37,066 nt of DNA, from contig ONTQ01000014.1 of the NCBI GenBank assembly GCA_900320795.1, forward strand, positions 1-37,066. The letters are read 5' to 3'. This document shows, piece after piece, positions 23,369 to 30,787 of the stretch. Under the pieces are notes generated by a model. That model was not told where the DNA came from and searched no databases. It saw nothing but the letters and a program-made list of their open reading frames with translations. The stretch comes from an uncultured Bacteroidales bacterium (GTDB lineage: Bacteria; Bacteroidota; Bacteroidia; Bacteroidales; UBA932). A program made the translations under genes and the position numbers. The stretch's first letter is position 1. The number at the start of each line of letters is the position of its first letter.

Positions 23369-25863
23369 GATTCTCTTTTCTTCACGCCCCGTACGGGATT
23401 GCTTTCCAGGGGATTATCCGGCCATGCGTGTTTGGGATAACGGCGCCGGAGTTCTTTCCGTACTTCAAAATAGGTCCCTTCCCAGAAACTCCTGAGGTCG
23501 GAAGTCAGCTGCACGGGTTTGTATCCCGGAGACAGAAGTTCCATCAGAACCGGCAGGCGGCCACCGTCCACGCGCGGGGTGTCCAGCAGGCCGAAGCATT
23601 CCTGAAGACGAACCCGCAGGACCGGGGCTTCGGCACCCTGGCGGTAATCCAGGCGAATCCGGCTGCCCGTAGGAACCTCGATATGGGAAGGGGCCAGCCG
23701 CTCAATCTGCTGTCGGAGAGCGTACGGGATGAAACTCCAGACAACTTCTTCCATATCAATCCTTTTGAGGGCCGCGCCAGTCCGGGCATGGCCGGCAAAG
23801 GCCGGAAGCCAGGCATCCGCTTTCGCGAGAACGGACGCAGTGTCCACTTCCGGGATTTCCAGTTCCGGATGCCAGGCCGATATGGCAGCGATTCTCCGCT
23901 GGAGCGCCTGTACATCTTCCGAAAAATCAAACATCGAAAGGCCGTCCTTCCGGGCAGCCGACGCAATGACCCGCCATACTTCTTCTTCCGGAACATCCGG
24001 AAGCGGTTTTTCAGCCAGGAGATGGACACCCAGCCGGGTTTCCCGCCGGGCAATCAGGGCGAGCGACTTGCTGTCCCAGAAGAGTACATCCCGGGAAGAA
24101 GCCATCCCCAGCAGGTCCTCCGGAGCAACAGGACTGGCCAGGAAAACCCGTCCCACGCCGCCGGGCTTTGCATTCATGCTGCCGACGGACACCCATTCGG
24201 AAGCCGACAGAGGGTCTGACGAATCCACGGCCACCAACTCTCCTCCCGAAAGAAGATAGCGCCCGGCACCCTCCTTCCAGAGGCGGCCAATCCTTTCCGG
24301 ATAAGCTGCCGCCAGGAGCGCTCCCGCCTCGTAAGGATCGGCCGGACCGTCGTCAGTCGCGACACAGACCATCGCGGCATACTGGGCAGCGATTCTGAGC
24401 ACCCGCTCCCAGCGGCCAGGCTGACAGTCCCTACGCGCTTTCCGAAGTGCCTGCAGACGGATATCCAGGCCGGCATCCGATTCGTCTCCCATCGGATCCC
24501 TCTCTTCCAGAAGGGCCGCGACATCGGCCGCAAGAGCCTTTTCCCGAACTGTTTCCGAACAAAGCAGCATCCGGGCAATCCGCGGATGGCACGGGAGGGC
24601 CGACAGCGCTCTTCCCGCCGGCGTTATGACTCCGTCCGGGCCGATGGCTCCCAGAGACTGCAGAAGAGCCCGCGCGCTGCGAAGAGACACCTCAGGCGGA
24701 GGCGTCAGCCAGGGAAGTGCCGCCAGGTCAGACTCTCCCCAGGCAGCGGCATCCAGGACAAGGCCGCAGAGATCGGCCGACAGGATTTCCGGGGTCCGCA
24801 CCGCCGCCATCCGGGATTCCGTGGCGGTACTCCAAAGTCGATAACACACCCCGGGGGCTACCCGCCCGGCACGGCCGCTGCGCTGGGCGGCCATATCCAG
24901 GCTGATGCGCACCGTCTCCAGCCGGCTGAGACCGCTTCGGGAATCATAGACCATCTTCCGGCATAGTCCGGAATCCACTACGACGCGCACTCCTTCTATG
25001 GTGAGCGATGTTTCGGCGATGGGCGTTGCCAGGACCACTTTTCTCTCCCCGGGGGCGCTGGGTGCGATGGCTGCCCGCTGCGCAGAACTGGAGAGGAGCC
25101 CGAAGAGCGGGAACACTTTCGTAGCGCCGAGTGAGTCTCCAAGCAGCGCAGCGCAGCGGCGGATATCGGCCTCTCCCGGAAGGAAGGCCAGGATATCGCC
25201 CTCCTGGGAGCCGTGTGCTTCCCGGACCGTTCTGGCGACCACCTCCGCGACATTTTTATCGTCCGCTTCAACGGAACCCCGGACCAGTTCGACCGGGAAC
25301 ATGCGTCCTTGGCTTTCCACGACCGGCGCCCTCAGGGATGCAGAAAGAGCCGATGTGTCGATGGTGGCCGACATGACCACGATACGAAGGTCTTCCCGAA
25401 AGAACGCCTGAGCCTGCCGAGTCAGTGCCAGGGCTTCATCCGAGACAAGGCTCCGCTCGTGGAATTCGTCGAAAACGACTACGGAAACTCCCTCCAGGCC
25501 CGGGTCCTCGATAAGCATGCGGGTCAGAATCCCCTCCGTAAGTACCTCAAGGCGGGTCTTCCGGGATACCTTGCTTTCGAAACGGATCCGGTAACCGACC
25601 GTCTCCCCCACTTCCTCTCCCAGCAACCAGGCCATCCGCCCGGCAATCTGGCGGGCGGCCACCCTTCGGGGTTCCAGCATGAGAATCTTTCCGTCGGAGG
25701 GAAGCGCCTCCAGGATGGTCAGGGGCAGGAGCGTGGATTTTCCGGCTCCGGGAGGGGCCGTGATGACCAACGAACGGTTTTCCCTGAGTGCGTCATTAAC
25801 CGCTCCGGCTATGGCAGAAGCCGGAAGCCGGGAACTTTCGCGTATGAGACGGTCACTTTCCAT
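23365..25863 (-). CDS. hrpB: ATP-dependent RNA helicase HrpB
   Basis: The ATG at 25863 gives 832 residues, the usual HrpB length. It shows the DEAH/RHA-type helicase motifs: Walker A in T-A-P-P-G-A-G-K-S-T (Lys42), the DEAH-box variant V-F-D-E-F-H-E-R-S, motif III M-S-A-T-I-D, motif V A-T-P-I-A-E-T-S-L-T and motif VI A-A-Q-R-S-G-R-A-G-R. The helicase-associated region and the HrpB-specific C-terminal domain (ending S-F-W-E-G-T-Y-F-E-V-R-K-E-L-R-R-R-Y-P-K) follow. The cellular role of HrpB is poorly defined. The Bacteroidota -7 box TACCTTTG at 25876-25869 ends 5 bases before the ATG. Confidence 0.95.
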   Translation of the reverse strand: MESDRLIRESSRLPASAIAGAVNDALRENRSLVITAPPGAGKSTLLPLTILEALPSDGKILMLEPRRVAARQIAGRMAWLLGEEVGETVGYRIRFESKVSRKTRLEVLTEGILTRMLIEDPGLEGVSVVVFDEFHERSLVSDEALALTRQAQAFFREDLRIVVMSATIDTSALSASLRAPVVESQGRMFPVELVRGSVEADDKNVAEVVARTVREAHGSQEGDILAFLPGEADIRRCAALLGDSLGATKVFPLFGLLSSSAQRAAIAPSAPGERKVVLATPIAETSLTIEGVRVVVDSGLCRKMVYDSRSGLSRLETVRISLDMAAQRSGRAGRVAPGVCYRLWSTATESRMAAVRTPEILSADLCGLVLDAAAWGESDLAALPWLTPPPEVSLRSARALLQSLGAIGPDGVITPAGRALSALPCHPRIARMLLCSETVREKALAADVAALLEERDPMGDESDAGLDIRLQALRKARRDCQPGRWERVLRIAAQYAAMVCVATDDGPADPYEAGALLAAAYPERIGRLWKEGAGRYLLSGGELVAVDSSDPLSASEWVSVGSMNAKPGGVGRVFLASPVAPEDLLGMASSRDVLFWDSKSLALIARRETRLGVHLLAEKPLPDVPEEEVWRVIASAARKDGLSMFDFSEDVQALQRRIAAISAWHPELEIPEVDTASVLAKADAWLPAFAGHARTGAALKRIDMEEVVWSFIPYALRQQIERLAPSHIEVPTGSRIRLDYRQGAEAPVLRVRLQECFGLLDTPRVDGGRLPVLMELLSPGYKPVQLTSDLRSFWEGTYFEVRKELRRRYPKHAWPDNPLESNPVRGVKKRES

Positions 25864-25868
25864 CAAGA

Positions 25869-25876
25869 CAAAGGTA
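25869..25876 (-). promoter_or_regulatory. hrpB -7 box (TACCTTTG)
   Basis: Full match to TAnnTTTG on the minus strand, with no TTG 20 bases upstream. The predicted transcript would start about 2 bases before the ATG, so the hrpB mRNA may be leaderless. Confidence 0.45.
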
Positions 25877-25898
25877 CGTTTTTTTCGTGAAAGAAAAT

Positions 25899-25929
25899 TT
25901 GCAGAAAATACTACAAATCGTTAATTTTG
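25899..25929 (+). promoter_or_regulatory. efp promoter (TTG-N20-TAATTTTG)
   Basis: TTG at 25899-25901, 20 bases, then TAATTTTG at 25922-25929. Predicted leader is about 37 bases and AT-rich, fitting a strongly expressed translation factor. Confidence 0.68.
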
Positions 25930-25969
25930 CGAGTTAATACGACGAAACAATTAACTAAATACCAATTTT

Positions 25970-26539
25970 ATGGCAACAACTGCTGATCTGAAGAATGGAA
26001 TGTACATCATGTTCAACGGCAAACCTTGCGCTGTAGTGTACTTCCAGCATGTGAAACCCGGAAAGGGCCCGGCCTTCGTAAAAACCAAGCTGCGCAACCT
26101 GGAAAACGGCCGCATTCTTGAGAATACTTTTACTGCCGGTGTAAAACTGGACACCATCTCCGTAGAGCGCCGTCCCTACCAGTTCCTCTATGATGACGGA
26201 GAGGCCTTCAACTTCATGCACGAGGAAACCTACGAACAGATTACCCTGCCTCACGATGTCGTGTACAACGTAGACCTTATGAAAGAAGGCCAGCACGTGG
26301 AAATGATGTTCATGACCGAACCTGAAGAGCGCTGCCTCACCTGCGAGCTTCCCACCTACGTAACCCTGGAAGTCACCTACAGCGAACCCGCCGTAAAGGG
26401 CAACACCGCCTCCACTTCCGCCCTGAAGGAAGTCACCCTGGAGACCGGTGCCAAGATCATGGTTCCGTTGTTCATCGAAACCGGCGAAATCATCACCGTC
26501 AATACCACCGACCGCAGCTACGGCCAGCGCGTGAAATAA
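25970..26539 (+). CDS. efp: Translation elongation factor P
   Basis: The 189-residue protein has the three-domain EF-P layout: an N-terminal KOW-like domain (about 1-65), a central OB domain (about 68-128) and a C-terminal OB domain ending with I-x-V-N-T-T-D-R-S-Y. The tip Lys is Lys32 in K-P-G-K-G-P-A-F. EF-P binds between the P and E sites to relieve stalling at polyproline. No EpmA/EpmB-type modification gene is in the window, so modification of Lys32 cannot be judged. The stop abuts the stop of the opposing radical SAM gene with no gap. Confidence 0.97.
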   Translation: MATTADLKNGMYIMFNGKPCAVVYFQHVKPGKGPAFVKTKLRNLENGRILENTFTAGVKLDTISVERRPYQFLYDDGEAFNFMHEETYEQITLPHDVVYNVDLMKEGQHVEMMFMTEPEERCLTCELPTYVTLEVTYSEPAVKGNTASTSALKEVTLETGAKIMVPLFIETGEIITVNTTDRSYGQRVK

Positions 26540-27589
26540 TCACAGCGTCTTGGAATAGTGGCACTGGAGAAGCTCGCAAGAGGAGCCGTGCCAGTTATGC
26601 ATGCCATTGCCAAGGCAGTTTTTCCACTGGGCACAGGAAGCACAAGAACCCTTCCTGGCCCAGTTTCTTTTTCTATAAGGAAGGAATTTTCCCTCCCACA
26701 CTTCATAGAAATTGTCCTCGTAAATACTGCCCTGTGAAAACAGGTCCCGGTCTATGTTGGGACAGGCGCAGATGCGGCCGTCTATGAGAATGGAGGCGAT
26801 GTTCACCCCTGCCCGGCAGAAAAAACGGGTATCGCGGACCTGCTCCTCGTATCGGCCCAGGAAACCTTCGCAACTGAAGGTCACTTTCATTCTGCCCTTC
26901 TGCTCCCGTCTCTCCCGGATGAATTCCATCAGGCGCACGAACTCATCCTTGGAAAGGTGCATCTCCGGATCCCGGGCGGCCCGGCCGATGGGAATCACCG
27001 TGAAAAGTCTCCACTGCGCCACCCCGAGGCCGGTCAGGACATCATGAATCTGAGGCAGTTCCGAAAGATTCTTCTTGTTGACACACGTCACGACATCGGC
27101 ATTGAGCCGGGGATCCGCCGCAGACAGGCCGATCGCGCGGACGGCACGGGTATAACTCCCTTTCAGGCCCCGCATCCAATCGTGAGAGGCTTCCAGGCCA
27201 TCCAGACTGATGGTGAGGGCTCCCATCCCGGCTCCCAGGAGCCTGGCATGCGCGGCTTCGTCATAGAACCAGCCGTTCGAAACCATTCCCCAGCCGAATC
27301 CACGTTCCCGTATGGCCCTTCCCACCGTTTCGATATCGGGCCTCAGAAGCGGTTCTCCGCCCGTAAGGACCACGATGAAATCTTTGGGCCTGTGCGAGGA
27401 GGGAATGGTATCCAGCGCCCGTAAAAAATCTTCCAGCGGCATGTCCTTCTCCCGGCTCTGGACAGAGCAGTCGCTCCCGCAATGCCTGCAATGAAAGTTG
27501 CACCGGGTGGTGCATTCCCAAAACAGATAATTGAGTTCGTGGACACGGACTTCGTTATCGCGGAAAAGACGGAATACAAACGGATTCAT
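26540..27589 (-). CDS. Radical SAM/SPASM enzyme of the rSAM/lipoprotein system
   Basis: The ATG at 27589 gives 349 residues. The canonical CxxxCxxC cluster motif is Cys30, Cys34 and Cys37 (C-N-F-H-C-R-H-C), with an extra Cys26 before it. G-G-E-P-L-L-R-P and I-S-L-D-G-L-E follow as in the radical SAM core. The C-terminal part is Cys-rich (C-R-A-G, C-A-C-P-N, C-A-S-C, W-K-N-C-L-G-N) and matches a SPASM domain that binds auxiliary iron-sulfur clusters. It resembles a group that, from memory, NCBIfam describes as a Bacteroidota radical SAM enzyme encoded next to a small lipoprotein (TIGR04133/TIGR04134). The divergent lipoprotein at 27629 fits. By analogy with other SPASM enzymes it may modify a peptide or protein, possibly that lipoprotein; no substrate is known to me. 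Confidence 0.88.
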   Translation of the reverse strand: MNPFVFRLFRDNEVRVHELNYLFWECTTRCNFHCRHCGSDCSVQSREKDMPLEDFLRALDTIPSSHRPKDFIVVLTGGEPLLRPDIETVGRAIRERGFGWGMVSNGWFYDEAAHARLLGAGMGALTISLDGLEASHDWMRGLKGSYTRAVRAIGLSAADPRLNADVVTCVNKKNLSELPQIHDVLTGLGVAQWRLFTVIPIGRAARDPEMHLSKDEFVRLMEFIRERREQKGRMKVTFSCEGFLGRYEEQVRDTRFFCRAGVNIASILIDGRICACPNIDRDLFSQGSIYEDNFYEVWEGKFLPYRKRNWARKGSCASCAQWKNCLGNGMHNWHGSSCELLQCHYSKTL

Positions 27590-27593
27590 ACAT

Positions 27594-27627
27594 TTGCAAA
27601 TATAGAAAAGAATCGTTTTCTTTGCAA
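27594..27627. promoter_or_regulatory. Fully interlocked divergent promoters of the radical SAM gene and the lipoprotein gene
   Basis: Minus strand: TTG (27627-27625), 20 bases, TATATTTG (27604-27597), a full match that drives the radical SAM gene. Plus strand: TTG (27594-27596), 20 bases, TTTCTTTG (27617-27624), one mismatch, for the lipoprotein gene. The ends form an inverted repeat TTGCAAA/TTTGCAA and the centre another, GAAAA-gaatcg-TTTTC. Each predicted start lies within 2-5 bases of its ATG. Confidence 0.65.
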
Positions 27628-27628
27628 T

Positions 27629-28009
27629 ATGAAATGGTTGCACAATTTACTCAAAGGCGTCTCCGTCACCGGAGCCCTCTTTGTTTTCCAAGCCTGCTAC
27701 GGCTCGCCCCAGCATCCCCTCTATGAAACCGGAGAGGCGCCGATGCGTTTCTCCCTGGTATCGGATCAGACCGGGAAACCGCTGGAAGGAATCGACATTC
27801 TGACCAAGTCCTGCAAGAATGGTGATTTCATCCAGATCGGGACCACCGGGGCTGACGGAACATGCGATGTAAACATCCCTTTCATCCGTAACGAAGAAGG
27901 GCCGCTCATCCATTTTTCAGACGGGAAAGGAGTGTATGTTTCCCAAGACACGACGCTCACCGATCTTCGGGAAAGGGACATCGTCATCAAAATGGAGCAG
28001 TGCCTTTAG
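27629..28009 (+). CDS. Small lipoprotein partner of the radical SAM enzyme
   Basis: The ATG at 27629 gives 126 residues. A lipoprotein signal leads to Cys23 (F-Q-A-C), followed at once by Y-G-S-P; a C-Y-G-x-P start is, from memory, the hallmark of radical SAM-associated Bacteroidota lipoproteins (TIGR04134). The mature part looks like a small beta-sandwich of transthyretin or carboxypeptidase-regulatory type (P-L-E-G-I-D-I at 51-57, T-G-A-D-G-T-C-D near 73-80). It contains three further cysteines: Cys62, Cys79 and the penultimate Cys125. It is the obvious candidate substrate or partner of the enzyme at 26540-27589, which is inference. The stop overlaps the ispH stop by 3 bases on the opposite strand. 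Confidence 0.85.
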   Translation: MKWLHNLLKGVSVTGALFVFQACYGSPQHPLYETGEAPMRFSLVSDQTGKPLEGIDILTKSCKNGDFIQIGTTGADGTCDVNIPFIRNEEGPLIHFSDGKGVYVSQDTTLTDLRERDIVIKMEQCL

Positions 28010-28875
28010 CGGAGTTCGCGCACGGCGGAAGCCATTTTCTCCAACAGCCATTTCGGCGTAGAAGTGGCACCACAGATTCCTACCCGGTCCCGGTCCCTGA
28101 ACCAGGCCGGGTTTATTTCATCCATGCTGCCGATGACATACGTCCTGGCGTTCACGCTGCGGCAGAGGTCGCTGAGAACTTTCCCATTGGAAGAAGACTT
28201 TCCGGCAACGAAAAGAATGACATCGTGATCCCTTGCAAAGGCAGCCAGGTGCTCGTGTCGGTTGGCTACCTGCGCACAGATGGTATCGTGAACGGTGAGC
28301 TGCGCACCGTAATCCCGAAGCATTTCACAGACCCTGGCATATTCCGAAGGGCTTTTTGTCGTCTGGGAGAAAACCTCTATAGGCTGCGTAAAGTCCAGTT
28401 TATCAATCTCTTTAAGCAACATCTCCGTGTTTTCCACCACCAGGGCATCTCCGCCGACCTGCCCCAGCAGGCCCAGCACCTCTGCATGGCCCACCCGGCC
28501 GAAGATGATTACTTGCCCGTGGGCGCCGTCCTGATGCAGGCGGGCGTACGCCTCGCGGATCCGACGCTGGAGTTGCAGCACCACGGGACAGGAACAGTCA
28601 ATCACTTCCAGATGATGGGTGGCCGCCGCTTCGTAAGTGGAGGGCGGTTCCCCGTGCGCACGGATAAGGACCGTCCCGGAGTCGGGGACCTCGGAAAGGC
28701 TTTCCACCGTCACCAGGCCGCGCTCCTCCAGACGGGACAGCTCTGCCTCGTTGTGAACGATGGCCCCCAGGGAATATAACCGATCGTGGCCAGCAAGGTA
28801 ATCCTCGGCCCGGGTAATGGCACGGATTACTCCTCCACAGAAGCCGGAGCCGCCGTCTATCTCCACATTCAGCAT
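28006..28875 (-). CDS. ispH: 4-hydroxy-3-methylbut-2-enyl diphosphate reductase
   Basis: The ATG at 28875 overlaps the cmk stop by 7 bases and gives 289 residues, normal for IspH. The three iron-sulfur-binding cysteines are visible: Cys13 in G-F-C-G-G-V, Cys96 in C-S-C-P and Cys200 in D-T-I-C. The catalytic Glu132 lies in G-H-A-E-V and the R-A-H-G-E-P-P and S-S-N-G motifs are present. It performs the last step of the MEP isoprenoid pathway, giving IPP and DMAPP. It is the third gene of the regulator-cmk-ispH operon; cmk next to ispH is common in Bacteroidota. Confidence 0.95.
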   Translation of the reverse strand: MLNVEIDGGSGFCGGVIRAITRAEDYLAGHDRLYSLGAIVHNEAELSRLEERGLVTVESLSEVPDSGTVLIRAHGEPPSTYEAAATHHLEVIDCSCPVVLQLQRRIREAYARLHQDGAHGQVIIFGRVGHAEVLGLLGQVGGDALVVENTEMLLKEIDKLDFTQPIEVFSQTTKSPSEYARVCEMLRDYGAQLTVHDTICAQVANRHEHLAAFARDHDVILFVAGKSSSNGKVLSDLCRSVNARTYVIGSMDEINPAWFRDRDRVGICGATSTPKWLLEKMASAVRELR

Positions 28876-29585
28876 GACAGACCGGGGCTTTCCAACAGGC
28901 CGAATTTCCCTTGAAGCAGGCCCAGCATCCACACGACCTCTTCATGAAGGGTCATGTGCGTGTTGTCCAGGACATAGGCATCGTCGGCCTGGCGGAGCGG
29001 TGAAGTGGGCCGGTGCGAATCCCTGTAGTCGCGGTCCTGCAGATTGGCCAGGACCTCCTCCAACGTAGTGCTTTCCCCTTTGGCCACCAGTTCATCATAC
29101 CGCCGCTGAGCCCTTACGGCAGGGTCTGCCGTCATGAAAATCTTGAGTTCCGCATTCGGGAAAACCGTGGTGCCGATATCCCGGCCGTCCATGATGACGC
29201 GCCCCCCTTCCGAGAAGGCATGCAGCCGATCATCCACCCAGTTACGAACCCAAGGGATGGCACTCACCGGGCTCACATACTGGGATACGGCCCAGCCGCG
29301 GATTTCGGTCTCAATGCAACGCTCTCCCAGATAAAGCCGGGTAGCACCCTCTTCCTGGCGGAAATGAAGCGGCAGCGGTCCGATAATCTTCCGAAGCCCC
29401 TCCTCATCTATCTTTCCGTCACCGATAACGCCGGCCTCCATGCCGGCCAGGGTGACACCCCGGTACATGGCACCGCTGTCCAGATAGAGGAAAGTGAATT
29501 CCTTGGCGATTAACTTGGCGAAAGTACTCTTTCCCGTAGAAGAATAGCCGTCTACGGCAATGATGATGTCGGGAATGCTGCTCAT
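28869..29585 (-). CDS. cmk: Cytidylate kinase
   Basis: The 238-residue protein has a P-loop G-Y-S-S-T-G-K-S-T (13-21). It has the CMP-kinase motifs Y-L-D-S-G-A-M-Y-R, G-R-D-I-G-T-T-V-F-P and A-x-x-R-A-Q-R-R. It phosphorylates CMP and dCMP in nucleotide salvage. Its ATG overlaps the stop of the upstream response-regulator gene by 4 bases (ATGA), and its end overlaps ispH. Length and motifs are normal. Confidence 0.96.
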   Translation of the reverse strand: MSSIPDIIIAVDGYSSTGKSTFAKLIAKEFTFLYLDSGAMYRGVTLAGMEAGVIGDGKIDEEGLRKIIGPLPLHFRQEEGATRLYLGERCIETEIRGWAVSQYVSPVSAIPWVRNWVDDRLHAFSEGGRVIMDGRDIGTTVFPNAELKIFMTADPAVRAQRRYDELVAKGESTTLEEVLANLQDRDYRDSHRPTSPLRQADDAYVLDNTHMTLHEEVVWMLGLLQGKFGLLESPGLSC

Positions 29586-30730
29586 ATTACATAGTCTTTT
29601 ACATCTTGTGCACTGACGGGGGTCCCGCCCAGAATCAGCAGGCGTTCCACCACGTTGCGGAGTTCACGGATATTACCGGGCCACGAGCGCTCCTGAAGGA
29701 GTCGCATGGCTTCGGGATCGAAGGGACGGACCGGTTTTCCGCTCTCGGCCGATATCCGCTCCGAAAAGTGTTCCACCAGCAGCGGAATATCGTCCTTGCG
29801 GTCGTCCAGGGCAGGGACCTTGAGCACGATGACGCTGAGCCGGTGGTAGAGGTCTTCGCGGAAATTGCCCTTCTGGATCTCCTCCTGAAGGTTTTTGTTG
29901 GTTGCAGCGATTACGCGCACATCCACGGTAATCTCCTTGTCGCCACCCACCGGAGTGAGCTTGCGTTCCTGCAGGACCCGAAGCACCTTGGCCTGGGCCG
30001 CCAGGGACATGTCTCCGATCTCATCCAGGAAAATGGTGCCGCCATCGGCCTGTTCGAATTTGCCTTTGTGGTCCCGGATGGCCGAAGTGAAAGAGCCCTT
30101 CTTATGGCCGAAAAGCTCACTATCAATCAATTCCGAAGGAATGGCCGCGCAGTTCACTTCCACGAAAGGCATCATGGAGCGCTCCGACAGTTGGTAAATA
30201 CTTTGGGCTACAAGCTCCTTACCGGAGCCGTTGGGGCCAGTGATGAGGACGCTGGCCTGGGTGGGAGCCACCTTGCCGATCATGTCCTTCAAGTGCTGGA
30301 TAGGCTCCGACGCACCAATCATCTCCCGCCCGTAGATTTTCTTCTTGAGGATTTTGGTTTCCTTTACCAGGGAGGCCTTGTCGGTGGCATTCTTCAGGGT
30401 GATGAGGATGCGGTTCAGATCCAGGGGCTTTTCGATAAAATCGAAGGCGCCCCGTTTGATGCAATCCACCGCCGTGGAGATATCGGCATGGCCGGAAATC
30501 ATGACAACGGGGGTTTCAATTCCTTCTTCGATGAGTTTGGAAAGCATTTCCGTACCATCCATCTCCGGCATCTTGATGTCACAGAAAATGGTGTCGTATT
30601 TTTCTTTTTCCGCTTTCTCCAGTCCTTCACGGCCGTTTTCCGCCGATTCCACCTGATAGTTTTCCATCTCCAGGATTTCCTTCAGGGAATAGCGGATGGC
30701 CCTTTCGTCGTCAACAATAAGAACTTTCAT
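29582..30730 (-). CDS. NtrX-like response regulator: receiver plus AAA+ domain, no DNA-binding domain
   Basis: The ATG at 30730 gives 382 residues; the frame runs further upstream into non-coding antisense. The receiver domain (1-120) has Asp7/Asp8, the phospho-acceptor Asp51 and Lys101. The sigma-54-type AAA+ domain (about 136-365) has Walker A G-P-N-G-S-G-K-E (Lys171), Walker B G-G-T-I-F-L-D-E-I-G-D and the sensor P-G-N-I-R-E-L. The sigma-54 contact loop reads GSFTSA (212-217) instead of the usual GAFTGA. The protein stops right after the AAA+ domain, so the Fis-type helix-turn-helix is missing. I recall similar shortened forms elsewhere in the phylum. The NtrY-like kinase at 18890-22396 is a likely partner. 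It is first in an operon with cmk and ispH. Confidence 0.9.
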   Translation of the reverse strand: MKVLIVDDERAIRYSLKEILEMENYQVESAENGREGLEKAEKEKYDTIFCDIKMPEMDGTEMLSKLIEEGIETPVVMISGHADISTAVDCIKRGAFDFIEKPLDLNRILITLKNATDKASLVKETKILKKKIYGREMIGASEPIQHLKDMIGKVAPTQASVLITGPNGSGKELVAQSIYQLSERSMMPFVEVNCAAIPSELIDSELFGHKKGSFTSAIRDHKGKFEQADGGTIFLDEIGDMSLAAQAKVLRVLQERKLTPVGGDKEITVDVRVIAATNKNLQEEIQKGNFREDLYHRLSVIVLKVPALDDRKDDIPLLVEHFSERISAESGKPVRPFDPEAMRLLQERSWPGNIRELRNVVERLLILGGTPVSAQDVKDYVI

Positions 30731-30749
30731 GTCTGTTTTTTGCTTTATG

Positions 30750-30781
30750 CAAATATCGCAATAAATCGTAACTTTGCAAAG
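30750..30781. promoter_or_regulatory. Divergent promoter region between the response regulator and the AsmA-like gene
   Basis: Plus strand: TAACTTTG at 30769-30776 is a full -7 match for the AsmA-like gene. Minus strand: TTG (30779-30777), 19 bases, GATATTTG (30757-30750), one mismatch, for the regulator. The palindrome CTTTGCAAAG (30772-30781) joins the plus-strand -7 to the minus-strand -33. Confidence 0.55.
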
Positions 30782-30787
30782 AGTAAA

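Noticed and set aside
29606-30787. Upstream extension of the AsmA-like frame
   Set aside because: It lies antisense to the response regulator; the ATG at 30788 has a promoter and a normal membrane anchor.
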